64,000 bases of DNA from Microtetraspora malaysiensis (GCF_001528665.1 NZ_BBYJ01000009.1:277846-341845), one strand, 5' to 3'. Positions 7,201-16,364 are shown, counted from the first letter of the stretch. Numbers and translations are program-made. Notes: generated from the sequence alone by a model not told the origin.

Positions 7201-9871
7201 GCTTCCCGCGATCGGCGCGGAGGTCCCGGCCGCCGCGTACGCCGCCCCGGCCACCCCCGCCGAGGAGGCCGTCGCGGGGGTCTGGGCCGAGGTGCTCGAT
7301 CTGGAGCGGGTGGGCGCGCTCGACGACTTCTTCACGCTCGGCGGCCACTCCCTGCTGGCCATGCGGGTCGTCGCCCGGCTGCGCCGCGCGTACCCGGGGC
7401 GGGCGGTCACGGTCCTCGACCTGTTCAAGCACCGGACGGTCCGCGCGCTGGCGCTGCTCCTCGAATCCGAGGACTCCGGGCCGCGCGCGCTGCTGCACCG
7501 GCTCACCCCGGCGCGGAAGGCCACGTCCACGCTGGTCTGCGTGCCGTACGGCGGGGGCAGCGCGGTGGTCTACCAGCCGCTCGCCGACGCCCTGCCCGCC
7601 GGTTGGGCGCTGTACTCCGTCGCGGTGCCCGGCCACGAGCTGGGCGAGGAGGCCCGGCCGTTCGACGAGGTCGTCCGCGACTGCGTGGCCGAGATCGTCG
7701 AGATCACGGACCGCGCCCCGGGGCCGCTCGTCCTCTACGGGCACTGCGGGCTCGGCGTCATGCTCGTCGCCGAGATCGCCCGGCGGCTGGAGGCGGCCGG
7801 ACGCCCGGTGGAGGCCGTCTACCTGGGCGGCATCTTCCCCTTCGCCCGGCCAGGCCGCGGTCTCGGCTGGCTCGGCACGCTGATGGACCGGCTGACCAGT
7901 GACCAGGGCCGGGTCAACGCCCTCACCGCGGCCGGGCTCGACGTCGAGGATCTCGGCCGCGACCAGATCCGGCTGATCGTGGAGAACCGCCGTCAGGGCA
8001 CCCGCGAGGCCGAGCGGTACTTCACCCGGCTCTTCGAGGAGGAGGGCGGGCGGCTGCGCGCGCCGATCATCTCCGTGGTGGGGGAGCGGGACCCGGCGGC
8101 CGAGTTCTACCAGGAGCGCTACCGCGAGTGGCACCGGCTCACCGGCACGGCCGCGTGCGCGGTGATCGACGAGGCCGGGCACTTCTTCATGCGGTACCGC
8201 GCCGCCGAACTGGCCGAGATCGTCACCGGCACCCATGAGGCCGTCGCCGCGGGCCGGACCGCCCCGCTGGAGCGGTCACCGGACGGCGACGACGACCGGA
8301 CGTGGTGGCTTGAGGGCGTGTCCCGCGAACCGGCGGCTCCTGCCGATCTGGGTGATCCGGAGAGTCCGGCGGCTCCGGCCGGACCGGCCGATGCGGCCGG
8401 GCCGGCCGCCGGGGGGCCGGCGTCGCGGCACGGCCCGCCGCCCGGCATGCGGCGGTTCCTCGTGGTCGCGGTGGGACAGCTCGTCTCGATCACCGGCTCG
8501 GCGCTGACCGAGTTCGCCATCCCCATCTGGATCTACCTCACCACCGGTTCGCTCGCCCGGTTCGCGCTCTTCGCCGTACTCGGCCTGGTACCCGGAATGC
8601 TCGCCGCGCCGCTCGCCGGGGCCATCGTGGACCGGTACGACCGCAGGAAGGTCATGCTCGCCGGAGACGCGGGGGCGGGCGGCACCCAACTGGTGCTGGG
8701 GATCCTGCTCTGGACCGGCAACCTCCAGGTCTGGCACATCTATCCCCTGCTGGCCGGCCTCTCCGTCGCGCTCACCTTCCAGCGCCTCGCGTACGGCTCG
8801 GCCATCCCGCAGCTCGTGCCGAAACGGTTCCTCGGGCACGCCAACGGCGTCGTCCAGATGGTCACCGGAACGGCGCAACTGGTCGTGCCGCTGATCGCGG
8901 TCGGCCTGATGTCGGCGATCGGGCTGGGGGGCATCCTCGCGATCGACGTCGCCAGCTACGCGCTGGCCACGCTGACCATCCTCTTCGTCCGGTTCCCGGC
9001 GGCGATGGCGTGGCGGCGGCGGGAGAGCGTGCTGGCCGAGATGGCGGGCGGCATCCGGCACTCCTGGGGCAACCGGGGGTTCCGCGCGATGCTCGTCTAC
9101 TTCGCGGTGCTGAACGTCTTCCTGTCCCCGCTGTTCCTGATGATCTCGCCGCTGGTGCTGTCGTTCGCGTCGCTGGCCGACGTGGGCCGGGTGTCGTTCG
9201 CCGGGGGCCTCGGCGTCTTCCTCGGCGGGCTGGCGATGACCGTGTGGGGCGGCCCCCGGCGCCGCCGCCTGCACGGCGTGCTCCTGGCGACGCTCGCGCT
9301 CGCGGTGTTCTGCCTGCTGACGGGGCTGCGCGCGAACCTGGTGACGATCGCGGCCGGCGCGTTCGGGATGTCGCTCTCGCTGACCCTGCTGAACGGCGTC
9401 TACGCCACGATCATCCAGGTCAAGGTGCCGCAGCGCTTCCACGGCCGGGTCATCGCGCTCAACACCCTGGTCGCCTGGTCCACGCTGCCGATCGGGTTCG
9501 GCCTCGTCGCGCCGTACGGCGCCGCGGTGTTCGAGCCGCTGCTCGCCCCGGACGGGCCGCTCGCGGGCACCGCCGGCCTGCTGCTCGGCACCGGCGAGGG
9601 GCGGGGGATCGGCTTCATGTACGCCTGCTTCGGCCTGGCGATCGCCGCGATCGCGCTGGTCGCCCTGCGGACCCGGGTGCTGCGGCGGTTCGACGCGGAG
9701 GTCCCCGACGCCCTGCCGGACGACCTGGTCGGCTTCCAGGAGCTGGGGAAGCGGGCCCGGCGCGGGACCGCCCCGGCGTCCGGCTCCGGCCCCGGCTCCG
9801 GATCCGCGCCTGACTCAGCGACCGACCCGGCGCCCGGTTCCGCGCCCGACGCCGAGGAGGTGCCCGCATGA
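4259..9871 (+). CDS. NRPS module with thioesterase fused to an MFS transporter (C-A-PCP-TE-MFS)
   Basis: This 1870-residue protein combines peptide assembly, release and apparently export. Order: condensation domain (about 37-470; catalytic His159 in HHAVTDG), adenylation domain (about 495-980; YTSGTTGRPKG near 634), carrier protein (Ser1031 in LGGHSL), thioesterase (about 1085-1320), then a 12-helix MFS domain (about 1397-1815; DRYDRRKVM loop) and a Ser/Pro/Gly-rich tail. The thioesterase nucleophile elbow reads YGHCG, so Cys1163 replaces the usual Ser. Reading the ten binding-pocket positions by eye gives D-F-T-K-L-G-H-V-G-K, close to aspartate codes. As the only TE carrier it should be the terminal module although its gene comes first. 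Start ATG overlaps the tiny upstream frame; the stop overlaps the next start. Confidence 0.93.
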   Translation: MTRSALSPAKRALLAQRLNAAKAAAVTVPPRPAGTRPPLSHAQERLWFLEQYAPGTTAYTVAFAVRLAGEIDEDALDRALIEVARRHESLRTRFVTTDDGTPEVVVDAEPMVELRLSEDAGAVREQMERPFDLEAGPLLRALLVRLGPAEHVLLLTTHHAVTDGWSCDIVVEELLALHEAYRTGTDAGLAPPPLQYGDYAGWERGRSHDDDIRYWRDRLAGLPPLELPTDLPRPPEQGWDGAAHGLELDRELCDALAELGRAHGATPYMTLLAAFQVLLSRLSGQRDFAVGSPVSGRELPELERVVGLFVNSLPMRADLSGDPTFIELLARVRETALDAYAHQDLPFDRLVGELGVERDVSRSPVFQVLFALQNYRSAPLRTQGLAMSAYPIEMSVSRFDLALYLMETGDGLHGTITYRTELFTPETIRRTAACFERLLRSIVSAPGARTSELEMVPPEELRQVLAFGAAAPVLPEPGAPDGALLHEVIAAQAARTPSATAVVSGDVSLTYAELDRRAERLARRLRRLGAGPDDRIGICLEQSAGLAVAVLGVLKSGAAYLPLDPEHPADRLAYVLADAGARIVVTGGDPPDRLPADVTSVLLTPDGVADDAGDASDEAAAVRGAPGDLAYVIYTSGTTGRPKGVAVQHHEVLVYLAGVRERLRVEPGSSFALLQSLAFDFGVTVFYLCLMTGGTLHLVPSRTAGPELADAFRRAPIDYLKITPSHLAALLADADPAELLPRTLLLLGGEAAPRGWAAELAALGRCRVVNHYGPTEATVGVTTHEVAAEGEGVPAPGRGGAAGLPIGSPLPGARAYVLDERLRPVPIGVPGEIHLGGERLARGYLGRPGLTADRFVPDPYGPPGARMYRTGDLGRWLPSGELEFLGRRDLQVKIRGYRVELGEVESVLAEHPDVAQAVVEPRGERLVAYLVGHPGAVAARPGATELPAWLADRLPAYMIPAAYAWLDELPLKSHGKVDRARLPAIGAEVPAAAYAAPATPAEEAVAGVWAEVLDLERVGALDDFFTLGGHSLLAMRVVARLRRAYPGRAVTVLDLFKHRTVRALALLLESEDSGPRALLHRLTPARKATSTLVCVPYGGGSAVVYQPLADALPAGWALYSVAVPGHELGEEARPFDEVVRDCVAEIVEITDRAPGPLVLYGHCGLGVMLVAEIARRLEAAGRPVEAVYLGGIFPFARPGRGLGWLGTLMDRLTSDQGRVNALTAAGLDVEDLGRDQIRLIVENRRQGTREAERYFTRLFEEEGGRLRAPIISVVGERDPAAEFYQERYREWHRLTGTAACAVIDEAGHFFMRYRAAELAEIVTGTHEAVAAGRTAPLERSPDGDDDRTWWLEGVSREPAAPADLGDPESPAAPAGPADAAGPAAGGPASRHGPPPGMRRFLVVAVGQLVSITGSALTEFAIPIWIYLTTGSLARFALFAVLGLVPGMLAAPLAGAIVDRYDRRKVMLAGDAGAGGTQLVLGILLWTGNLQVWHIYPLLAGLSVALTFQRLAYGSAIPQLVPKRFLGHANGVVQMVTGTAQLVVPLIAVGLMSAIGLGGILAIDVASYALATLTILFVRFPAAMAWRRRESVLAEMAGGIRHSWGNRGFRAMLVYFAVLNVFLSPLFLMISPLVLSFASLADVGRVSFAGGLGVFLGGLAMTVWGGPRRRRLHGVLLATLALAVFCLLTGLRANLVTIAAGAFGMSLSLTLLNGVYATIIQVKVPQRFHGRVIALNTLVAWSTLPIGFGLVAPYGAAVFEPLLAPDGPLAGTAGLLLGTGEGRGIGFMYACFGLAIAAIALVALRTRVLRRFDAEVPDALPDDLVGFQELGKRARRGTAPASGSGPGSGSAPDSATDPAPGSAPDAEEVPA

Positions 9872-11394
9872 CGGGCGCGACCGCGTACACCGTTCCCGAC
9901 CTGCTGCGCGTTCGCGCCGAGCAGGAGCCGGACGGCGTGGCGATGATCGTCGACGGCCACGGGACGATGACGTTCGCCGAGTGGGAGCGGCGCTCCACCC
10001 TCGTGGCGTACGGGCTGACCCGGCGCGGCGTCGCACCCGGAGACCGGGTCGGGCTCCTCTTCGGCAGCCGTGACTGGATCGACTACGCCGTGGCGTTCTG
10101 CGGCGTGCTGAAGGCCGGGGCGGTGGCCGTGCCGCTGTCCGACCGGCTCGCGCCCGCCGAGACGCGCTACATGTTGGAGCACTGCGGCGCCGCGGCCGTG
10201 CTGCACGGCCGCGACCTCGGCGCGCCGCCCGGCGGTCGCTGGACGGCCGCCCCCGCCGACCTGGAGACCAGTGCGGAAGCCGGTTCGGAAGCCGGTTCGG
10301 AAGCGGCGAGCGCCGGGGCGCGGGTCCGGCCCGGCGACCTGGCCCAGATCCTCTACACGTCGGGCACCACCGGCCGGCCCAAGGGGGTCGGCGCCTCCCA
10401 CGCCAATCTGGCGTACGGATGCGTCACCCGGCCGAACCGGCGCAGGTTCGCGCACTCGCGGCACCTGCTGCACGCCTTCCCGATCGGGACCAACGCCGGG
10501 CAGACCATGCTGCTGAACGCCCTGGACGCGCGGCCCGCCGTGCTCACCCCCGCGAGGTTCACGCCGGGCCGGTTCGCCCGGCTGATCGAGACGTACCGGC
10601 CGGGCACCGTGTTCATGGTGCCGTCCATGGCGATCGAGCTGCTCAACGCGGGGCTGCACGAACGGCACGACATGTCGGGCGTGCTGCTGCTCGGCTCCGC
10701 CGCCGCCGCGCTGCCGCCCGCGCTCGCGGAGCGGCTGGCGGCGGCGTTCCCCAACGCGACGCTGACGAACTACTACACGTCCACCGAGGCCGCCCCGGCC
10801 CAGACCATCATGATCTACGACCGGGAGCGGCCCACCGCACTCGGACGGCCCGCGTTCGGCGGCGCGCTGCGCGTCACCGACGAAGCGGGAAACCCGCTGC
10901 CGCCCGGCGAGGTCGGCGAGATCTGGATGCGGTCGCCCACCGCCCCCCGCTCCTACTACGGCGACGACGCCGCCGGCGCCCAGGCGTTCCGGAACGGCTG
11001 GGTGCGGATGGGCGACCTCGGCCGCCTCGACGCGGACGGCTACCTCCACCTGGTCGACCGGGAGAGCGACGTGGTCAAGACCGGAGCGTTCAAGGTCTCC
11101 ACGCTCCAGGTCGAGGCGGCGCTGTACGAGCATCCGGGGGTCGCGGAGGCGGCGGTCTTCGGTGTGCCGCACCCGGTGCTCGGGACGGTGCTCGCCGCCG
11201 CGATCGTGCCCAGGTCCGAGGGGATGCCGGCGGCCGAGGTACGCGAGTTCCTCAGGGGCCGGGTGGCCGGGCACGAGCTGCCCGAGCGGGTGATCGTCGT
11301 CGACGACCTGCCCCGGAACCGGTCCGGAAAGGTGATCAAGAGGGAGTTGCCCGCGCTGCTCGGCGACTCCAGGCTCCACACGGAAGGCGACTGA
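9868..11394 (+). CDS. Acyl-AMP/acyl-CoA ligase (stand-alone adenylating enzyme)
   Basis: A 508-residue ANL-superfamily enzyme that activates a carboxylic acid with ATP and passes it to CoA or a carrier protein. It shows YTSGTTGRPKG (about 164), the YYTSTEAAP motif in place of the amino-acid type YGPTE, and the C-terminal catalytic lysine region RNRSGKVIKREL. The protein is closer to fatty-acyl/aryl ligases than to NRPS adenylation domains. Its ATG overlaps the NRPS-MFS stop (ATGA). It probably supplies the starter acyl group to the free carrier protein at 12988 or the C-PCP protein next to it. The acid is unknown; an acid related to the product of the neighbouring 2-oxo acid dehydrogenase is one option. 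Confidence 0.88.
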   Translation: MTGATAYTVPDLLRVRAEQEPDGVAMIVDGHGTMTFAEWERRSTLVAYGLTRRGVAPGDRVGLLFGSRDWIDYAVAFCGVLKAGAVAVPLSDRLAPAETRYMLEHCGAAAVLHGRDLGAPPGGRWTAAPADLETSAEAGSEAGSEAASAGARVRPGDLAQILYTSGTTGRPKGVGASHANLAYGCVTRPNRRRFAHSRHLLHAFPIGTNAGQTMLLNALDARPAVLTPARFTPGRFARLIETYRPGTVFMVPSMAIELLNAGLHERHDMSGVLLLGSAAAALPPALAERLAAAFPNATLTNYYTSTEAAPAQTIMIYDRERPTALGRPAFGGALRVTDEAGNPLPPGEVGEIWMRSPTAPRSYYGDDAAGAQAFRNGWVRMGDLGRLDADGYLHLVDRESDVVKTGAFKVSTLQVEAALYEHPGVAEAAVFGVPHPVLGTVLAAAIVPRSEGMPAAEVREFLRGRVAGHELPERVIVVDDLPRNRSGKVIKRELPALLGDSRLHTEGD

Positions 11395-11395
11395 G

Positions 11396-12994
11396 ATGTC
11401 AGTGACGCTCGTCGGCGGGGGAGAACAGGCCTCCCTCGCGCAGCACGGCATGTGGATCACGGAGCGGATGGGAGCGGGCGGCCGGGTCTATCACATGCCG
11501 GTCGCCGTCTGGTTCGACGGCCCCCTCGACACCGACCGGCTCCTGGCCGCGTGCGACGCGGTCGTCGAGGCGCATCCCGCGCTCGCGATCGCCCTGGTCG
11601 AGCGGGACGGCGTGCTGGTGAGGGTACCGGCCGCCGTGCCGCCCCTGGCCCGGTTGGAGGACGCGTCGGGGCGCGACCCGGCCGGCCTGATCGAGCGCGA
11701 GACGGCCCTCGCGCCGGACCTGGGCACCGGGCCGCTCGCCCGGTTCACGCTCCTGCGCCTCGCCCCGGAGCGGCACGTCCTCGTGTTCGTCGCCCACCAC
11801 GCCGTCTTCGACGGCATGTCCAAGGACATCCTGGTCCGGGACCTCGCCGCCGCCTACGCCGGCCGCCCGCTCCCCACCGCGTACGGCGACGCCGTGGCGG
11901 AGGAGAACGCGCAGGTCGCCGAGCGGCTCGACGCGGCCGCCGAGTTCTGGCGGAGCCGCTGGCGGGACCGGCCGGGACTGGCGCTGCCCGGGCTCGTCGA
12001 GCCCTCGGTCCGGGCGGCGGCGGGAGCGGCCGTCGACTTCTCCATCGCGCCGGACGTCGCCGCCGCCGCGGAGCGGATCGGCGTCACCCGGTTCGAGCTG
12101 GTGCTGGCCGCGCTGCACACCCTGCTCCGCGCGTACGGGAACGACGGGGCGGCCGTGGCCGTGGACCTGTCCACCCGGACCGAGCGGACGCGCGACCACA
12201 TCGGACTGTTCGTCAACGAGCTGCCGGTGACCGTCCCATCCGCCGGCCCGGCCGCGGACGCCTTCGACGGCACGTTCGCGGATCTGGCCCGCGCGGTGCG
12301 GGACGAGCTGCGCGCCGTATACCGGTTCCGGCGGGTCCCGCTGGCCCGGGCGGTCGGCGGGGTGAGCCCGCGCACCGCGCTCACCCCGGTCTCGGTCAGC
12401 TACCGCAGGCGCGACGGGGACGACCCCGCGTTCCCCGGCCTGCGCGTCTCGGTGGACCGGATGATGTTCAACCAGGCGGTCCGGGGCACGTTGCACCTCC
12501 AGATGGTGGACGGGCCGGACGGCGTCGCCGCCCGGTTCCAGTACAACCCGGAGGTCCTCGGGCGGGCGCACTGCGAGAGCGTGACCGGCCACCTGCTGGC
12601 GCTGCTCGACGCGATCGCGGCCCGGCCCGACGCCGAAATCGCCGATCTGCCCGTGCCCGAACCCGTCCCCGAGCCGGTGCGGGCGCCCGCGGGGGAGCCT
12701 GCGGACACCTCGCCCGCCGGGACCACGCCGGACCCCGGGGCCGCGTCGCCCGCTGGGGAGGCCCTGCCGTACGCCCGGGAGGTGGGCGAGATCTGGGGCG
12801 AGGTGCTCGGCCGCGACGTCGGCCCGGACGAGGACCTGTTCGACCTCGGCGGGCACTCCCTGTCGATCACCCAGATCATCGCGAAGGTCCGCGAGCGGCT
12901 GGACGTCGAGCTGTCCTTCGACGTGTTCTTCGACGCCCCGACGATCAACGGCGTCGCCGAGGAGATCGCCCACCTGAAGGAGGAGGGATGCTGA
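11396..12994 (+). CDS. NRPS condensation-carrier didomain protein (C-PCP)
   Basis: A 532-residue protein with a condensation domain (about 10-425; HHAVFDG with catalytic His134) and a carrier domain (about 455-530; Ser488 in LGGHSLS), joined by a Pro/Glu/Ala-rich linker. It has no adenylation domain, so its carrier must be charged in trans by one of the neighbouring A domains or the acyl ligase. The gene begins one base after the ligase stop and its end overlaps the next gene by seven bases. As a candidate initiation unit it could join the acyl starter to the first amino acid. Confidence 0.9.
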   Translation: MSVTLVGGGEQASLAQHGMWITERMGAGGRVYHMPVAVWFDGPLDTDRLLAACDAVVEAHPALAIALVERDGVLVRVPAAVPPLARLEDASGRDPAGLIERETALAPDLGTGPLARFTLLRLAPERHVLVFVAHHAVFDGMSKDILVRDLAAAYAGRPLPTAYGDAVAEENAQVAERLDAAAEFWRSRWRDRPGLALPGLVEPSVRAAAGAAVDFSIAPDVAAAAERIGVTRFELVLAALHTLLRAYGNDGAAVAVDLSTRTERTRDHIGLFVNELPVTVPSAGPAADAFDGTFADLARAVRDELRAVYRFRRVPLARAVGGVSPRTALTPVSVSYRRRDGDDPAFPGLRVSVDRMMFNQAVRGTLHLQMVDGPDGVAARFQYNPEVLGRAHCESVTGHLLALLDAIAARPDAEIADLPVPEPVPEPVRAPAGEPADTSPAGTTPDPGAASPAGEALPYAREVGEIWGEVLGRDVGPDEDLFDLGGHSLSITQIIAKVRERLDVELSFDVFFDAPTINGVAEEIAHLKEEGC

Positions 12995-13263
12995 GAGAAC
13001 GCCTGGCCGAGCTGGTGTCCCGGGCCAGCGGCGGCGAGCTCGCCGCCGCCGACGTCCTCGTCTCGGACCGGAGCCTGCCCGCCCTCGGGGTCACCTCGCT
13101 CGTCTATCTGCGGCTGATCGACGCGATCGAGGTCGAGTTCGGGTGCGACGTCGATCTCGACGGCCCCTTCCTCGACACCCTCGACGGTCTCGCCGGCCAC
13201 CTGGCGGACCGGCTGGCCTTGGCCGACGAGGGCGCGCCCGGCGGCCGGGCCGGGGACCGATGA
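12988..13263 (+). CDS. Free-standing acyl/peptidyl carrier protein
   Basis: A 91-residue four-helix carrier protein. The phosphopantetheine site is Ser37 in LGVTSLVYL, differing from the LGGHS motif of the peptidyl carriers here, so an acyl rather than aminoacyl load is plausible. It overlaps the preceding gene by seven bases and the following gene by four (ATGA), so it is firmly part of the operon. Its likely partner is the acyl ligase two genes upstream. Confidence 0.85.
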   Translation: MLRERLAELVSRASGGELAAADVLVSDRSLPALGVTSLVYLRLIDAIEVEFGCDVDLDGPFLDTLDGLAGHLADRLALADEGAPGGRAGDR

Positions 13264-14699
13264 CCCCGCTCACCCCGGAGACGGTCGAGTTCACCGGCGC
13301 CCGGGGAGGTGCGGCGCCGCTGACCTGGGGCCAGCGGATGATCTGGGGCTCCACCCGATGGCTGGACGACGGCGACCCGTACTTCAACCTGTCCTGGACG
13401 CTGCCCGTCGCCGGGGCCGTGGACCTGCCCGCCGTCCTGCGCGCCGTACGCCGCCTGATCGAGCGGCACGAGACCCTGCGCACGGCCTACGTGGAGACGG
13501 CGGAGGGCGTCGTCCAGCGGGTGGCCCGCGCCGGACGGCTCACCGTCGGCGTGTACGAGACCGGCTCCCGGCCGATGTCGGCGGCGAAGACCCTCGCCGC
13601 CGACCTGGCCGCGACCGCGTTCGACTACGCCGGGGAGCTGCCCGTACGGTGCGCCGTCGTGGTCACCGGGGGACGGCCGCGCGCGGTCGCGCTCGCGCTG
13701 TCCCATCTGGCGGTCGACGGCTGGTCGCTCAACCTGATCGCCACCGAATGGCCGCGGCTCCTCGCCGGCGACGACCTGCCCGCGCCGGCCCGGCAGCCCC
13801 TCGACCAGGCCGCGTACGAGAGCGGGGACGAGGCGGCCGCGCGGTCCGCGCGGGCGGTGCGGCACTGGCGGGCCGGCCTGGCGCGCGCGCCGCGCACGAT
13901 GTTCGACCTCCCCGAGAGGGAGCCGGAGAAGCCGCGGTTCGTCCGGTTCGGCATGCGCTCTCTCGCGGCGGCGGTCGCCGCCGAGACGCTCGCGGCCCGC
14001 TGCTCCGCCACCACCGCCAGCGTGCTGACCGTGGCGAGCGCCGCGCTGCTGGCCGCCGTGACGGGACACCGGACGGCGGCGCTCCAGCTGATCGTCTCCA
14101 ACCGGCACGACCCGCGTGTCCGCGACATGGCCGGCCCCGCCGCGCTCGACGGGCTCTTCGTCCTCGACCTGGCCGGCGGCACCTTCGCCGACGCCGTACG
14201 CCGGGGGCACGGGCAGGCGATGGCCGCGTACCGGAACGGCCACTACGACCTGTCGGCGGTCGACGCCGTACGGGCCGAGGCCGCGCGGGAACGCGGCGCG
14301 GACCTCGACCTGGACGCGTTCTTCAACGATGTCCGGCCGGACGGCCGCTGGCCGGACCTGCCGCCGGTCGACCGCGACGACCCCGGGGAGCTGACCGCGC
14401 TCAGGGAGCGGACCAGGACGTTCTTCGACGGCGGCTATCCCAGGGTCAAGGCGCACGCCTTCTTCGCGACCGGCCCCGCGTCGGCGACGTGCGAGTTCTT
14501 CGTCCTGGTCGACACGGCCTTCCTGCCCGGCGAGGCGGCCGAGCGGATGCTGCTCGGCCTGGAGGCCCTGCTGGTCCGGGCGGTCGCCGAGGAGGTGCCG
14601 GTCGACCGGGTGGCCGAGGTCTGCGGCCTCGCCCCCGTACCGCGGCCCGCCGGCTGGACCCGGGCCGGCGACGACTGGATCGATAACACGGAGAGGTGA
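13260..14699 (+). CDS. Stand-alone NRPS condensation domain protein
   Basis: A 479-residue condensation enzyme without carrier or adenylation parts. The active-site motif is SHLAVDG: the first His is Ser but the catalytic second His (149) and the Asp-Gly are kept, so activity is expected. N-terminal PLTWGQRMIWG corresponds to the C1 motif. ATG overlaps the carrier protein stop, and the MbtH gene starts one base after its stop. Free C proteins act in trans on carrier-bound partners; which amide it forms cannot be told. It is diverged from the other C domains in the locus and may use an unusual acceptor. Confidence 0.85.
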   Translation: MTPLTPETVEFTGARGGAAPLTWGQRMIWGSTRWLDDGDPYFNLSWTLPVAGAVDLPAVLRAVRRLIERHETLRTAYVETAEGVVQRVARAGRLTVGVYETGSRPMSAAKTLAADLAATAFDYAGELPVRCAVVVTGGRPRAVALALSHLAVDGWSLNLIATEWPRLLAGDDLPAPARQPLDQAAYESGDEAAARSARAVRHWRAGLARAPRTMFDLPEREPEKPRFVRFGMRSLAAAVAAETLAARCSATTASVLTVASAALLAAVTGHRTAALQLIVSNRHDPRVRDMAGPAALDGLFVLDLAGGTFADAVRRGHGQAMAAYRNGHYDLSAVDAVRAEAARERGADLDLDAFFNDVRPDGRWPDLPPVDRDDPGELTALRERTRTFFDGGYPRVKAHAFFATGPASATCEFFVLVDTAFLPGEAAERMLLGLEALLVRAVAEEVPVDRVAEVCGLAPVPRPAGWTRAGDDWIDNTER

Positions 14700-14700
14700 C

Positions 14701-14889
14701 ATGACGGACTCCCGGATGCGCGTGGTCGTCAACGACGAGGAGCAGTACTCCGTCTGGTGGAGCGACCACGAGCCGCCGACGGGCTGGACGGCGACCGGCT
14801 TCGAGGGCACCCGCGAGGAGTGCCTGGACCACATCGACACCGTGTGGACCGACATGCGGCCGTCGGGCGTCAGGGGCCGGGACCGGTGA
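14701..14889 (+). CDS. mbtH: MbtH-like protein
   Basis: A 62-residue MbtH family member, a small chaperone that binds NRPS adenylation domains and often is needed for their folding and activity. The family signature is readable: NDEEQYSVWW, PTGWTATG, CLDHIDTVWTDMRP. The first Trp-Pro of the usual SLWP is WW here. It lies between two stand-alone C genes, one base after the first and overlapping the second by four bases, so it would be made in step with the A-domain proteins downstream. Confidence 0.95.
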   Translation: MTDSRMRVVVNDEEQYSVWWSDHEPPTGWTATGFEGTREECLDHIDTVWTDMRPSGVRGRDR

Positions 14890-16364
14890 CCGTGCCGGAC
14901 CGCCGCGAGACGCTGCGCAGGCGGCTCGCGGACCTGCCGCCGGACCGCCGCGAGGCGTTGCTCCGCTCCCTCGGCCGCCCCTCGGACGCGGAGACCGCCG
15001 GGCGGGCCTGGCCGCTGTCGCCCGGCCAGGAACGCCTGTGGTTCCTCAGCCGGTTCGCGCCGGGGGACACCGGCTACCACACCCCCTGGTGCGTACGGCT
15101 GCGCGGCCCGCTGGACCCGGACGCGCTCGGGGCGGCCTTCACCCGGATCGCCGAACGCCACGAGGTGCTGCGGACCCGCTTCCGGATGGTGGCCGACACG
15201 CCCGCGCAGATCGTGTTGCCGCCGTCGCCGGTCCCGGTCGAACGGATCGCGATCCGCGGCGTCCCGGCCGTACCCGATCCGGAGCACGCGGCCTTGGAGC
15301 ACGCGGACACGGAGCACGCGGAAACGGAGGGCGTGGAGGGCGTGGAGCGGGCGCTGGCCGCCTTCGTCAACCGGCCGTTCGACCTGGAGAACGGTCCACC
15401 GCTGCGGGCCGGGCTGATCCGGCTGGGGGAGGACGACACGCTGCTGTGCATCGTCCTGCACCACATCGTCGTGGACGGCTGGTCGCTGGACGTGCTCATG
15501 CGCGAGCTGGCCGAGTGCTACGCGGCGCGGCGGGAGGGACGCGAACCCGAGCTGGCGGAGCTGCCCACGCAGTACCCGCGGCACGCCGCCCGGGAGCGGG
15601 AACGCGACCACACCGCCCACCTGGCGTACTGGACCGGGCGGCTGACCGGCGCGCCCGCGCTCGGCCTGCCCGCCGACCACCCCCGACCGCCCCGCTGGAC
15701 GGGGAACGGCGGCCGGGAAAACCTGCTGCTGCCCCCGGAGGACGTCGTCCCGCTGGAGCGGCTGGCCAGGCAGCTGCGCTGTACGTCCTTCATGGCCCTG
15801 CTCGCCGCGTACCAGGTCATGCTGGGCGGGGCGGCGGGCCAGCACGACTTCTGCGTGGGCGTGCCGGTGGCCGGGCGGTCCGCGAGCGAGCTGGCCCCCC
15901 TGATCGGCTATTTCGGCAACACGCTGGCGCTGCGCGCCGACCTGTCCGGAGACCCGACCTTCCGCGAGCTGCTCCTGCGCGTCCGCGAGGTCACGCTGTC
16001 GGCGATGCGGCACGCGGACACGCCGTTCGAGGTCGTGCTCGCCGCGCTGCGGGTGCCGCGCGACATCAGCCGGCCGCCGCTGTGCCAGGCCATGTTCAAC
16101 CTGCACAACCTGCCCAAGGGCGACCTGATCAGGACGTCGATCGGTGATCTCGACGCGGAGCACTATCCGGCGCCGCCGACCGCCCACACGAAGGCCGAGA
16201 TCTCCATGGACGTGTGGCGCGGCCCGGAGGGCCTCGGCGGGGTCCTCGACTACAGCGGCGACCTCTTCACGCCCGCGACCGCGCGGCGCTTCGCCGACGC
16301 TTTCGCCGACGTCATACGGCGGGCCGGGGCGGACCCGGACCGCCGCCTGTCCGAATTGTCGTGA
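14886..16364 (+). CDS. Second stand-alone NRPS condensation domain protein
   Basis: A 492-residue condensation enzyme with a short N-terminal docking-like helix (RRETLRRRLADLPPDRR, about 5-21), the C1 motif SPGQERLWFLSRF, and HHIVVDG with catalytic His193. It ends at the normal end of a C domain (RRLSELS). GTG at 14886 overlaps the mbtH stop (GTGA). The next gene starts about 40 bases later and encodes A-PCP, so C plus A-PCP together resemble one ordinary C-A-PCP module split into two genes; the N-terminal helix may dock onto the C-terminus of an upstream carrier. Confidence 0.88.
   Translation: MTVPDRRETLRRRLADLPPDRREALLRSLGRPSDAETAGRAWPLSPGQERLWFLSRFAPGDTGYHTPWCVRLRGPLDPDALGAAFTRIAERHEVLRTRFRMVADTPAQIVLPPSPVPVERIAIRGVPAVPDPEHAALEHADTEHAETEGVEGVERALAAFVNRPFDLENGPPLRAGLIRLGEDDTLLCIVLHHIVVDGWSLDVLMRELAECYAARREGREPELAELPTQYPRHAARERERDHTAHLAYWTGRLTGAPALGLPADHPRPPRWTGNGGRENLLLPPEDVVPLERLARQLRCTSFMALLAAYQVMLGGAAGQHDFCVGVPVAGRSASELAPLIGYFGNTLALRADLSGDPTFRELLLRVREVTLSAMRHADTPFEVVLAALRVPRDISRPPLCQAMFNLHNLPKGDLIRTSIGDLDAEHYPAPPTAHTKAEISMDVWRGPEGLGGVLDYSGDLFTPATARRFADAFADVIRRAGADPDRRLSELS

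Noticed and set aside
5132..8236. A 1034-codon minus-strand frame opposite the NRPS-MFS gene
   Set aside because: Composition is random-like and no motif is present; the plus-strand gene explains the codon pattern.
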